Of a stretch of DNA of 64,000 bases, positions 9,799 to 18,361 are shown piece by piece. The translations under genes were made by a program, and so were the position numbers. How positions within the stretch are numbered: position 1 is the first letter of the stretch; each line of letters begins with the position of its first letter. The stretch comes from an uncultured Muribaculaceae bacterium. GTDB taxonomy: Bacteria; Bacteroidota; Bacteroidia; Bacteroidales; Muribaculaceae. Below the pieces are notes generated by a model. It searched no databases. It was not told the DNA's origin and worked only from the letters and a program-made list of their open reading frames with translations. The DNA is taken from positions 61,648 through 125,647 of the forward strand of contig CALUMZ010000002.1 in the NCBI GenBank assembly GCA_944321865.1, given 5' to 3'.

Positions 9799-11832
9799 AT
9801 GAACCGAATTGCACTGAAAGCATGCGCAGCCTCAATGACTATGTTGACATTGGCTGCCGCTCCTGTGGCAATAGAAGCCCAAAACGTTGTAACACAAACT
9901 CAAATGGAAAAGTTTTCAACCTACCCGACTTACGATGGCGACGACCTTGAACTGGCCATCGACCGCAATGGATACCACTTCTGCCTGTGGTCACCAATGG
10001 CCGACAGCGCACGTGTTAACATATACAAGCACGGCCAAGGCCGCAACCTGATTACCACATTCCTGCTCGACAAGGACGAAGCAACAGGAACTTGGCGCGC
10101 CACATCCACCGACAACCTGATGAACCGATTCTACACGTTCCAAATCAAAATCGGCGACCGCTGGCTTGACGAAACTCCCGGCGTGTGGGCAAAAGCCGTC
10201 GGCGTAAACGGCAAACGCGCCGCTATCATCGACTTTGCAAAGACCAACCCCGAAGGGTGGGGCTATGACCGCGGTCCTCAAGTACAAAGCATTACCGATG
10301 CCGTAATATATGAAATGCACCACCGCGACTTCTCCATGCACCCCAATTCAGGTATTGTCAACAAAGGCAAATTCGTGGCCATGCTCGAAGAAGGAACCCT
10401 CTCACTCAACGACCAACCGACCGGAATCGACCACTTGAAAGAATTAGGCATCACACACGTGCACATACTCCCATCGTTCGACTACATGAGCGTCGACGAG
10501 ACACAATTGCCATCAAACATCTACAACTGGGGCTACGACCCTATTAATTACAACGTCCCCGACGGCTCTTACTCCACCAATCCGGCCGACCCCTATTGCC
10601 GAATCAGGGAAATGAAAGAGATGATTATGGCTCTGCACGAAGCCGGAATAGGCGTAATCATGGACGTGGTATATAACCACACAGGCATTACCGAAGGCTC
10701 CAACTTCGAGCTTACAGCACCGGGATATTATTACCGCCAACGTCCCGACGGCACATACTCCGATGCTTCGGCTTGCGGGAACGAAACTGCCAGCGACCGC
10801 CCGCAAATGCGCAATTTCATCGTAAACTCGGTAAAATACTGGGTCAGGGAATACCACATCGACGGATTCCGCTTCGACCTGATGGCAATACACGACACCG
10901 TAACCATGAACCAAGCCGCTGCCGCTATAAAGGAAATAAATCCGTCGGCATTCATTTATGGCGAAGGTTGGATGGCAGGCAGCTCGCCTCTCCCCATCGA
11001 GCAGCAAGCCCTGAAAGTGAATGTGGCTAAAATGACAGGCATTGCCGTCTTCAGCGACGACATTCGCGATGCCGTGAAAGGGCACTACTCCAACGAGGGC
11101 GACCGCGGTTTCGCGTCGGGCAAGCCGGGCAACGAAGAAACAGTGAAAATAGGAATCGTGGCCTCGACAGCACACCCGCAAGTCGATTACAGCAAGGGGA
11201 ACAATGCCAAAGCCCCATACGCCACATCGCCGCAACAAATCATCAACTACGTTTCTTGCCACGACGACTTGTGCCTCACCGACAAGCTCGACATTTCAAT
11301 GCAAGGAAGCACTGAAGACGAACGCATCAACACCGCAAAATTGGCCCAAACCATCGTATTCACCTCGCAAGGCACACCGTTCATGTTTGCCGGAGAAGAA
11401 ATCTTCCGCAGCAAGCAACGCGTGCACAACAGCTTCCGCTCGCCCGACAGCATCAATGCCATCGACTGGAACCAAAAAGAGAAATACCGCGACCTGTTCG
11501 ACTACTACCGTAACCTCATCGCCATGCGCAAGGCACACCCCGCATTCCGTCTGCGCACGGCCGACGAAGTGGCCCGCCACATCAAGTTCGATGAAACCAA
11601 GTCCGACAACCTCATTTCTTATTCCATCACAGGCAATGCAGGCGGCGACACATGGAAGGAAATCAAGCTCGTGTTCAACGGCGCAAACGAAGCCCAAACC
11701 GTCAACATCAAGAAAGACGACTGGACCATCGTCGCACAAGACGGCCGCATCGACATGAACGGACTGGGCACCACCCGCGGCGGTTCAATCACCCTCCCAC
11801 CCCACACCGCCCTAATCCTCGCCACCGAGTAA
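9799..11832 (+). CDS. pulA: Secreted type I pullulanase (GH13)
   Basis: This predicted alpha-1,6-glucan debranching enzyme acts on pullulan, amylopectin or glycogen. The 677 residues begin with a signal peptide (about residues 1-27, cleavage after IEAQ-like A-Q). An N-terminal carbohydrate-binding beta domain follows (GYHFCLWSPMADSARVNIY), then a GH13 barrel. Motifs are the pullulanase signature YNWGYDP (242-248), region I DVVYNHT (289-295), region II DGFRFDLMA with nucleophile Asp360, region III GEGW with acid/base Glu389, and region IV SCHDD (486-490). A C-terminal beta domain ends the protein. It is single-gene, with its own promoter at 9655. Export to the periplasm or surface is inferred from the signal. 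Confidence 0.93.
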   Translation: MNRIALKACAASMTMLTLAAAPVAIEAQNVVTQTQMEKFSTYPTYDGDDLELAIDRNGYHFCLWSPMADSARVNIYKHGQGRNLITTFLLDKDEATGTWRATSTDNLMNRFYTFQIKIGDRWLDETPGVWAKAVGVNGKRAAIIDFAKTNPEGWGYDRGPQVQSITDAVIYEMHHRDFSMHPNSGIVNKGKFVAMLEEGTLSLNDQPTGIDHLKELGITHVHILPSFDYMSVDETQLPSNIYNWGYDPINYNVPDGSYSTNPADPYCRIREMKEMIMALHEAGIGVIMDVVYNHTGITEGSNFELTAPGYYYRQRPDGTYSDASACGNETASDRPQMRNFIVNSVKYWVREYHIDGFRFDLMAIHDTVTMNQAAAAIKEINPSAFIYGEGWMAGSSPLPIEQQALKVNVAKMTGIAVFSDDIRDAVKGHYSNEGDRGFASGKPGNEETVKIGIVASTAHPQVDYSKGNNAKAPYATSPQQIINYVSCHDDLCLTDKLDISMQGSTEDERINTAKLAQTIVFTSQGTPFMFAGEEIFRSKQRVHNSFRSPDSINAIDWNQKEKYRDLFDYYRNLIAMRKAHPAFRLRTADEVARHIKFDETKSDNLISYSITGNAGGDTWKEIKLVFNGANEAQTVNIKKDDWTIVAQDGRIDMNGLGTTRGGSITLPPHTALILATE

Positions 11833-11849
11833 GCCCCCATTCCCAGAAT

Positions 11850-11878
11850 AAAAAAAACAGTTGGTTCTCAGCCAACTG
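11850..11878 (-). terminator. Probable terminator for leftward transcription
   Basis: CAGTTGG (11858-11864) and CCAACTG (11872-11878) form a stem with a 7-base loop. On the minus strand the stem is followed by eight T residues (11850-11857). It points leftward, towards the end of pulA, and could stop transcripts coming from the lipoprotein gene at 12366-13088. Confidence 0.6.
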
Positions 11879-11882
11879 CATC

Positions 11883-11901
11883 GTAGGAGGTGTATCAAAA
11901 T
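11883..11901 (+). repeat. Solo copy of the GGTGTATCAAAAT repeat end
   Basis: GTAGGAGGTGTATCAAAAT matches, with two differences, the GTAGAGGGTGTATCAAAAT ends of the small inverted-repeat element at 24467-24587. Only one end is present here, just before the large palindrome. Confidence 0.5.
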
Positions 11902-11956
11902 AGAAAGTTCGGTAAACCTTGCTTATAATTTATAACTGAATTGGAGTAGGTTCATT

Positions 11957-12184
11957 GCCTTGGAGAGGCAAAACTTTGCTTAACTGGTGGAGTGAGCGAT
12001 AGCGAACGTAACCTGCGGACGATTGTCCCCGCCTGAAATACGGCTTCGGAGATGCCGAACTTAGACAACTGTAATAGTTCGGCATCTCCGAAGCCGCTTA
12101 GTGTATATACCTATCTTTCCGCAGGTTACGTTCGCCGCCAGCTCACTCCACCCGCGGCTAAGCCGAGTGCAGCCTCTCCGAGGC
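11957..12184. repeat. 228-bp nested palindrome (MITE-like or large hairpin)
   Basis: Four pairs of arms nest around one centre. The outer pair is GCCTTGGAGAGGC (11957-11969) with GCCTCTCCGAGGC (12172-12184). Next is GGTGGAGTGAGC (11986-11997) with its exact complement (12141-12152), then 18 bases from 12002-12019 with 12118-12135, exact. The innermost pair is 20 bases, 12041-12060 with 12077-12096, exact, around a 16-base loop. It lies between the convergent genes pulA and the lipoprotein at 12366, in a 533-base stretch without a recognisable gene. It may be a non-autonomous transposable element or a two-way transcription stop. Confidence 0.8.
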
Positions 12185-12365
12185 TGTCCTTGTGGCGCAC
12201 AAATGAAATTACACTATAATACCCCTCATTTACAGCCATTGCCTTTCGGGTATAAAAAGTCATATGGGGCTGTGGCGCAACTTACAATACATAAGTTGTG
12301 ATACAGCGTTTATTAATTTTGATGCACCCTCTGTTCCTGCAACGGTTTCAATGCATCACCGAAAG

Positions 12366-13088
12366 CTACTTGTCCGACTTCCCTATATACCACTGGAACA
12401 TATAAGTTTTTCCTTCCACCGGTATTTCAATACACAAAACGCCGGCATCGGGCTTTTTCCTCTCGATATTCATATACCCGTTTAGCCCCTCTCCCGGATA
12501 AATCGTATTCTTCTTAATATAACCAACTTGCTTTATTTTTTTGTCATATTCTATACTACTATTCATCGCATGCAATTGATTTGAAGTAACCATCCCGGCC
12601 AAAGCCGAAACACTGGGGTTATATGTAGTATAAGCATATCCGTTACTATAAGTGGTCGAATAACCTGCGGCTGCAGCGTTCAACCCCGCACTTATCCCAT
12701 ATAATATATTATCCCGCCTTTGCTTCTTCGCAATTTTGTCCATATATTCTTCAGTAGTATACGCATTTCGGAAATCCACATTACGCCCCCATGCCAGCCT
12801 TGCAGAAACACTACCCGGATCAAAAATTATGGCATGATCTGAAAGATTCATCACAAATAAATTTATTTGATAATAATCCCCATAATCGTCACTGTCAAAA
12901 TAAATAGCCATTCCAACCACACTGCTGCTGTCATTCTTATATACCCAATACTTCCCATCTATCCACTCTGTAAACAAATCGGGGTCTTCATATTCCAACA
13001 GTTGTATAGTTCGCTTTGGAGCCCCGCAAGAAAACATTAACAACGTTGCCGCCAACAACAATGCCACATGCATATATTTCGTTTTCAT
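12366..13088 (-). CDS. Lipoprotein of unknown function
   Basis: I do not recognise the family. The 240-residue product has a lipoprotein signal with FSCG near residues 19-22 (MKTKYMHVALLLAATLLMFS before the Cys). The mature part is mixed alpha/beta with an FDPGSVSARLAWGRNVDF stretch. A central Ala/Gly/Tyr-rich segment (AGLNAAAAGYSTTYSNGYAY) looks flexible or membrane-associated, and the C-terminus (CIEIPVEGKTYMFQWYIG) looks like a beta strand. It follows the lipoprotein gene at 13102-13740 by 13 bases and is probably co-transcribed with it. That makes two small lipoproteins in one unit, facing the outer membrane or periplasm. Confidence 0.7.
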   Translation of the reverse strand: MKTKYMHVALLLAATLLMFSCGAPKRTIQLLEYEDPDLFTEWIDGKYWVYKNDSSSVVGMAIYFDSDDYGDYYQINLFVMNLSDHAIIFDPGSVSARLAWGRNVDFRNAYTTEEYMDKIAKKQRRDNILYGISAGLNAAAAGYSTTYSNGYAYTTYNPSVSALAGMVTSNQLHAMNSSIEYDKKIKQVGYIKKNTIYPGEGLNGYMNIERKKPDAGVLCIEIPVEGKTYMFQWYIGKSDK

Positions 13089-13101
13089 AGCACTGAATAT
13101 T

Positions 13102-13740
13102 TTAAATTCCCAAATCTATTTCGCCATCATTGATTTTTTCCAAAAAGTCTGTGAATACAACGTAATCGGCATCCTCCGTATCATAAGCGGCAACCATTTC
13201 TGTTACATCTTTGTCGAATATACATACAACAGTGCCGATTGTTGTATAGCCTGCATTTGTTTCTGCCCTGTAACTATGTAGAGCCTTATAACCTATGAAT
13301 TTAGGAGACACCGACATACGCTCCTTTATCTCCGATTTAATGTCGTTTATTTCATTCACTATCTCCTCTTTTTCGGCTGTATGCTCTGCATAATCTTCCT
13401 TTGCATTATTATAATACCGGCGTGAATACCAATCATCCTCCCAAAGTTCCATGGAACTTTCATCCGACTCGATTTCCATCTCACAGTATTCCAAGTCCCT
13501 GTTCTTTTCCTCCAATTTCTTACTTGCCTTAACTATAAATTGCCTAAATTCAGGGTCATCATAAGGCGTGAATGCACTGTCTATCCTTATATCTATCGGA
13601 TCATAGCTATCTGGCACATACAAGTAGTTCTTAACCAACTCTTCTACCATTGATTCAATCTTTGACTCGGGCGAATTACAGCAAGTCATGGAAACAGCAA
13701 TTACTGCCAACATCAAGATACGGCTTAGTGATTTTCTCAT
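13102..13740 (-). CDS. Lipoprotein of unknown function with coiled coil
   Basis: The frame is open from 13899, but the ATG at 13740 gives a sensible lipoprotein signal (MRKSLSRILMLAVIAVSM, then TCCNS), so that start is used; the product is 212 residues. A Glu/Asp/Lys-rich stretch at about residues 75-140 (SKKLEEKNRDLEYCEMEIES, EEIVNEINDIKSEIKERM) should form a coiled coil. The C-terminal part (IGYKALHSYRAETNAGYTTI) is beta-rich. I cannot assign a family. It is the first gene of a two-lipoprotein unit with the gene at 12366. A -7-like TAAATTTG (minus, 14031-14038) lies upstream. Confidence 0.62.
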   Translation of the reverse strand: MRKSLSRILMLAVIAVSMTCCNSPESKIESMVEELVKNYLYVPDSYDPIDIRIDSAFTPYDDPEFRQFIVKASKKLEEKNRDLEYCEMEIESDESSMELWEDDWYSRRYYNNAKEDYAEHTAEKEEIVNEINDIKSEIKERMSVSPKFIGYKALHSYRAETNAGYTTIGTVVCIFDKDVTEMVAAYDTEDADYVVFTDFLEKINDGEIDLGI

Positions 13741-14193
13741 AGTCTTTAACAACTTTAGCATTGCCATAAGTTCCCATAGGCATATTTTCTCATAATACAC
13801 GAAGCGTGGAACTGCAATGCCACTATGTCTTTTTATTTGGAGGTCCTGAGAAAACCTTGACACATAAAGATATAGTAAATAGCAGCCCACGCGATACATG
13901 CGCGAGAACCACTATGCCTATCTCCTGTGTGTCTATCAGAAATTTCTCAGGTTTCCAAATACAGGTGCGGCATAACGCTTCGCCTTATTTCCTAAATGTC
14001 TTAGGGTATACAATACTACCCTTCTATCCACAAATTTACAAAATATTAAGACATTGACACCATTTCCTCTTGGAAAAAGTATCAATGTCTTAATTAATTA
14101 TGTAGTCATTCAATAATTATGCATCCTTAACCATCAGGCTCAATACTACCCACACGATAATTCTGCCTTTTGCTACAAGATTCTTGTGTACAT
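13741..14193. other. Gene-free stretch with two inverted repeats
   Basis: No gene is recognised. Inverted repeat one: ATTTGGAGGTCCTGAGAAA (13835-13853) against ATTTCTCAGGTTTCCAAAT (13942-13960), with one bulge and about 88 bases between. Inverted repeat two: TTAAGACATTGA (14046-14057) against TCAATGTCTTAA (14082-14093), exact, with a 24-base loop. CAAATTTA at 14031-14038 is a possible minus-strand -7 box for the lipoprotein pair. Confidence 0.5.
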
Positions 14194-15447
14194 TTACTCT
14201 TCCGGGCTACTGCCGAATATCTCGTTGTAGATCTTGCGGGTGGCGCCGAGGTGACTCTTGATGTAGTTGCCGGCGGCATTGCCAGATGCTGACAGGTAAT
14301 TACTGTCATGAAGCAGGCGGTCGGCAATCGTCTCGAAATCTTCCTTACCGCTTATCGAGAAACCGCCACCGCACGTTATCAGGTCGCCGGCTTCCTTGAA
14401 TTTGGCATGGTTGGGACCGAATATCACCGGTATGCCATACACGGCAGCTTCATTCAGGTTGTGGATGCCTGCGCCAAATCCGCCACCGATATATGCCACC
14501 TGCGCATACCTGTAGCACGACGACAATATGCCGAAGCAGTCGATTATCAGGCAATCGGCATTTGCCACATTTTCCTCGGTTGCTTCGGAGTAAAGCAGCA
14601 CCGGCCTGTTCATGCGTTTCTTTAATTGCTCAAGCCGCTCGGCGTCAAATTCATGAGGTGCGATTATCAATTTCATGCCGGCATGGCTGTTGAAATATGG
14701 CACCACTATATCCTCGTCGGGCTGCCACGAACTGCCCATTATAAATGTGAACTGCTGCGACGAGGCGGCAAATTTTTCCACCACCGGGAACGGCTTGCAG
14801 GCAGCAAGAATGTCGCTCACACGGTCAAATCGAGTATCGCCCGCCACAGTCACGTCCCTGACACCTATCGAAGCCAACAGGTCGCGGGAAGCCTCGTCTT
14901 GCACGTAAATGCGCGTAAAGCAGTCGAGCATCCGGCGGAACATGCCGCCATAGGGGCGGAAAAATATCTGCCCGCGCCTGAAAATCGACGATATTATGTA
15001 AGTCGGTACTTGGCGGCGGCTCAACTCCTGCAAAAAATTGCCCCAAAACTCATATTTCACGAATATTGCCATGCGGGGCGACACCATGTCGAGGAAACGC
15101 CGCACGTTGCCGGGCGTGTCAAACGGCAGGTAGCACACCACATCGGCTCCCTTGTAGTCCTTGCGCACTTCATATCCCGACGGGGAAAAGAACGTGAGCA
15201 ATATCCTTTGCCCGGGCATGTTGCGCTTTATCATCTCTATGAGCGGCCTGCCTTGTTCAAATTCACCAAGCGAGGCGGCATGTATCCACACGATATTACC
15301 CTTGTCACCGGCCGTGATGTTGCGTGAAAGCGTATCGAACGTTTGCGACTGCCCTTCCACCATTTTCTTCACTTTCTCACTCCGCAAGGCGGCCAATTTC
15401 GCTCCTACTTTGATGGCGTTAATTCCAAGGTTATACAATACATTCAT
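14194..15447 (-). CDS. waaA: 3-deoxy-D-manno-octulosonic acid transferase WaaA (KdtA)
   Basis: WaaA adds Kdo from CMP-Kdo to the lipid A precursor at the inner membrane. The 417 residues start with a short hydrophobic/amphipathic anchor (MNVLYNLGINAIKVGAKLAA). They carry the family signature VWIHAASLGEFEQGRPLIE, containing the catalytic glutamate, then LLTFFSPSGYE, YLPFDTPGNVRRFL, KYEFWGNFL, and in the GT-B C-terminal half IMGSSWQPDED and YIGGGFGAGIHNLNEAAVYG. The start is the ATG at 15447. It follows the outer-membrane protein gene by 60 bases and is the third gene of the gltX-omp-waaA run. Whether it adds one or two Kdo units cannot be read from sequence. Confidence 0.95.
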   Translation of the reverse strand: MNVLYNLGINAIKVGAKLAALRSEKVKKMVEGQSQTFDTLSRNITAGDKGNIVWIHAASLGEFEQGRPLIEMIKRNMPGQRILLTFFSPSGYEVRKDYKGADVVCYLPFDTPGNVRRFLDMVSPRMAIFVKYEFWGNFLQELSRRQVPTYIISSIFRRGQIFFRPYGGMFRRMLDCFTRIYVQDEASRDLLASIGVRDVTVAGDTRFDRVSDILAACKPFPVVEKFAASSQQFTFIMGSSWQPDEDIVVPYFNSHAGMKLIIAPHEFDAERLEQLKKRMNRPVLLYSEATEENVANADCLIIDCFGILSSCYRYAQVAYIGGGFGAGIHNLNEAAVYGIPVIFGPNHAKFKEAGDLITCGGGFSISGKEDFETIADRLLHDSNYLSASGNAAGNYIKSHLGATRKIYNEIFGSSPEE

Positions 15448-15507
15448 ATCTACCTAAATTACACATTGGCATTTACAATTAATTCCAAATAGGCTCATGG
15501 GAGAACA

Positions 15508-16602
15508 TCAGTAATACTTACTCAGCCACAGGCTTCGCGCCTCCTTGCCTGCTCCTTTATCGTCCCACAGCCGGTCGTCGATATACACCCGCAAGGCTAT
15601 TTTTTGCCAGAATGCGAATGCATCGGGCGTATAATGAAAGTCGAGCGACGCATATAGATTCATGAAGCGGTTACGGAAAATATAGGCATATACATTGGTA
15701 CGGCTGTACACCTTGGCTTGATAATTGGGATCGCCCATGTTGAGCATGGCTCCATACTTCGGGTAAAGCGGAAACAAGTCCTTGCCCACGAACAGATGCT
15801 CGTCGATTCCCAAGAAACGCCACTCAACCGTCGCATCGAGCATAAAACCGCACGGTCTGTGCCACACTCCCGTGCCGCGGTCGCGCTCAAGTTGCAGCAT
15901 CAAGCCCGCACGCACGTTCAAGCTGTCGAGCCTCGGTGTGAAACGTGCAAGGTTAAGCCCCACATACGGGTTCACCGATATGTCGTCGTTTACGTTCTGG
16001 TCGGGAGTGGCATTGCTTGTCTTGGCAAGATGGTTAACCTGCAATCGTCCGCCGAGTTCCAGTGCCCATGCCGCATTCCACCGCCCGTGAAAATACACGC
16101 TGAAGGCCTCGCGCTGCGCCTCGGTCTGCAAGCTGCGCCAGTCGAGTGCAAGCTCCATGAAACCACGCTCATGCACATATTGCACCAGCGCGCCACGTAT
16201 GTTTGGCTCGGTATATCTCAACGAGTCGCTCATCAGCACCGTCGGCAACTGCTCCATCAGCTGTGTACGAGGCAACATTCCAAGACTCAGCCGCCAACTT
16301 GGCGACATGTAACGGTAATATACAGTCGGCGTCAGCTTATAGCCGTTCCACCCGTTCCCGAGCGGTTGATACCACGACACTCCGCCCATGATGCTGTGCA
16401 TGCCGCCAAGGAAAGAGAAGCCCACCTCGGGCGACAAGCGGGTGAACGTTATGGTCTGGTCGGGCGAATAATGGTCATCACCCTCGCGGTTTTCAAACAC
16501 CGACCCCGCATCGACACTCCAACGGAACTGCTGCTGTGCAAAAACAGGAATAGCGGCAGCCACGCAGACCACCGCTATCAATATTTTCAATCGGTCAAGC
16601 AT
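15508..16602 (-). CDS. Predicted outer-membrane beta-barrel protein
   Basis: The ATG at 16602 gives a classical signal peptide ([20 protein letters not shown], cleavage about FA-QQQ); an in-frame ATG at 16629 adds nine residues and is less likely. The mature part of about 340 residues alternates polar and hydrophobic positions, is rich in aromatic residues ([30 protein letters not shown]), and ends in LWLSKYY, with an aromatic final residue as in barrel proteins. I do not recognise a named family. It overlaps the 3' end of gltX by eight bases and is followed by waaA. The company of waaA fits an envelope role but does not prove one. Confidence 0.72.
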   Translation of the reverse strand: MLDRLKILIAVVCVAAAIPVFAQQQFRWSVDAGSVFENREGDDHYSPDQTITFTRLSPEVGFSFLGGMHSIMGGVSWYQPLGNGWNGYKLTPTVYYRYMSPSWRLSLGMLPRTQLMEQLPTVLMSDSLRYTEPNIRGALVQYVHERGFMELALDWRSLQTEAQREAFSVYFHGRWNAAWALELGGRLQVNHLAKTSNATPDQNVNDDISVNPYVGLNLARFTPRLDSLNVRAGLMLQLERDRGTGVWHRPCGFMLDATVEWRFLGIDEHLFVGKDLFPLYPKYGAMLNMGDPNYQAKVYSRTNVYAYIFRNRFMNLYASLDFHYTPDAFAFWQKIALRVYIDDRLWDDKGAGKEARSLWLSKYY

Positions 16603-18130
16603 CGGCAGGTCGAATGTTTTCAATCCCACGCTGCAAGCGGGCTATGGTTTCGTCACGGCCGATAAGCTCGGTTATGTCAAACATGTGCGGACCTTTGCAC
16701 TCACCCACCACCGTCAGGCGGAAGGCGTTCATCACGTTGCCAAGGTGGTAACCCTTGTCGGCTATCCATGCAAGCACCACATCTTCACAAGGCTTCGACG
16801 CGAAGTCTTCAACGCCTTCAAGCACACCGATAAGTTCCTGCATGATTTGAGGCATCTCGGGTTTCCAGCGTTTCTTTACATCCTTTTCGGCGTATGCGGT
16901 AGGGGCAACAAAGAAGAATTTGGCATTTGCCCACAACTCGCCCACAAGAGAAATGCGGTTCTTGACAAGCGACACCACCCGCGTTATATACTCATCGCCA
17001 AATGCGGCAGGATCCACGCCGTTCTGTTCGAGAATCGGCTTGAACAGCTGTGCCAGCTCGGCATCGGGCGTCTTCAATATATATTCATGGTTGAACCATT
17101 TCCCCTTCTCAAAGTCGAATTTCGCCCCGCTCTTTGAGCAATGCGCAAACGAGAAGTCGCGCACAAGCTCGTCCATCGACATTATTTCGCGGTCGTCGCC
17201 GGGATTCCACCCGAGCAGTGCAAGGAAGTTGATGACGGCTTCGGGCAGATAACCGGCTTCGCGGTAACCCGACGAAATTTCACCCGACTTGGGGTCGTGC
17301 CATTCGAGCGGGAACACCGGGAATCCCAACCGATCACCGTCGCGCTTACTCAACTTGCCTTTCCCATCGGGCTTCAACAACAGTGGCAGGTGCACGAATT
17401 GCGGCATCGTGTCGCTCCACCCGAAAGCAGCATACAGCAGCACATGCAACGGAGCCGACGGCAGCCATTCCTCGCCGCGTATAACATGAGTCACCTCCAT
17501 CAAGTGGTCGTCAATGATGTTTGCCAAGTGATAGGTGGGCAGGTCGTCTGCACTTTTATACAACACCTTGTCGTCGATAATCGACGAATTGATTACCACC
17601 TTGCCGCGAATCAAGTCGTCAACCTCTACATCAAGTCCCGGTTCAACCTTGAAGCGCACCACGTAAGGAGTGCCACCGGCGACCAATCGTTCAACCTCGT
17701 CTGCAGGCAGCGAAAGCGAATTGCGCATTTGCATGCGTGTCGAGGCATCGTATTGGAAGTTCGGGGTTGCTTTCCGGCAAGCCTCAAGCTCCTCGGGAGT
17801 GTCAAAAGCTATATATGCCTTCCCGTTGTCGCACAATTCTTTCACGTAACGGCGGTAAATGTCCCTGCGCTCCGATTGCTTGTAAGGCCCATATTTGCCA
17901 CCTTCGCGCACACCCTCGTCGATTTTTATCCCGAGCCATGCAAGTGCCTCGTTGATATATTCTTCGGCTCCGGGGACAAAACGATTGGAGTCGGTATCCT
18001 CAATGCGCAATATCATGTCACCCCCGTTCTGGCGGGCAAACAAGTAGTTATATAATGCCGTGCGCACCCCGCCTATGTGCAGCGGGCCGGTTGGCGACGG
18101 CGCAAAACGTACTCTTACTTTACTTGCCAT
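16595..18130 (-). CDS. gltX: Glutamyl-tRNA synthetase GltX
   Basis: GltX charges tRNA-Glu with glutamate in the cytoplasm. Starting at the ATG at 18130 ([15 protein letters not shown]) the protein has 511 residues. The class I signatures are [11 protein letters not shown] (residues 11-21, the HIGH motif) and KLSKR (about 259-263, the KMSKS motif). A longer open frame to 18229 adds 33 residues that match nothing in the family and cross the candidate -7 box at 18154. It is the first gene of gltX-omp-waaA. The final helices ([20 protein letters not shown]) are typical of the discriminating or non-discriminating GluRS C-terminus. Confidence 0.96.
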   Translation of the reverse strand: MASKVRVRFAPSPTGPLHIGGVRTALYNYLFARQNGGDMILRIEDTDSNRFVPGAEEYINEALAWLGIKIDEGVREGGKYGPYKQSERRDIYRRYVKELCDNGKAYIAFDTPEELEACRKATPNFQYDASTRMQMRNSLSLPADEVERLVAGGTPYVVRFKVEPGLDVEVDDLIRGKVVINSSIIDDKVLYKSADDLPTYHLANIIDDHLMEVTHVIRGEEWLPSAPLHVLLYAAFGWSDTMPQFVHLPLLLKPDGKGKLSKRDGDRLGFPVFPLEWHDPKSGEISSGYREAGYLPEAVINFLALLGWNPGDDREIMSMDELVRDFSFAHCSKSGAKFDFEKGKWFNHEYILKTPDAELAQLFKPILEQNGVDPAAFGDEYITRVVSLVKNRISLVGELWANAKFFFVAPTAYAEKDVKKRWKPEMPQIMQELIGVLEGVEDFASKPCEDVVLAWIADKGYHLGNVMNAFRLTVVGECKGPHMFDITELIGRDETIARLQRGIENIRPADA

Positions 18131-18153
18131 AATCACTAAAACTATAATTTTTG

Positions 18154-18161
18154 CAAAGGTA
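18154..18161 (-). promoter_or_regulatory. Candidate -7 box for gltX
   Basis: TACCTTTG on the minus strand, 24 bases before the GltX ATG. No well spaced TTTG is seen upstream, so the call rests on one box and on its place. Confidence 0.4.
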
Positions 18162-18264
18162 CGAAAATAACCGCTAAATAGCATTCCAACTATATGGCAT
18201 TTTTTAGCCCAAATTGGCCTCATACGCACAAATGGGACAAATACGCATATTTATAAAATATGCA

Positions 18265-18324
18265 ACAAAAAGGCAGCTCCAAGGACTTGCCGCCTCTTTT
18301 GCACAAGTCACCTTTGGAGCCGCC
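18265..18324 (-). terminator. Terminator after the 1083-residue secreted protein gene
   Basis: On the minus strand GGCGGCTCCAAAGG (around 18311-18324) pairs with CCTTGGAGCTGCC (18272-18284), helped by an inner ACTTG/CAAGT pair, and is followed by TTTTT at 18267-18271. It lies 38 bases beyond the stop codon at 18362. Confidence 0.7.
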
Positions 18325-18361
18325 ATGCGTGGTGTACCTCAATTTGTACTGATTTATGGCA

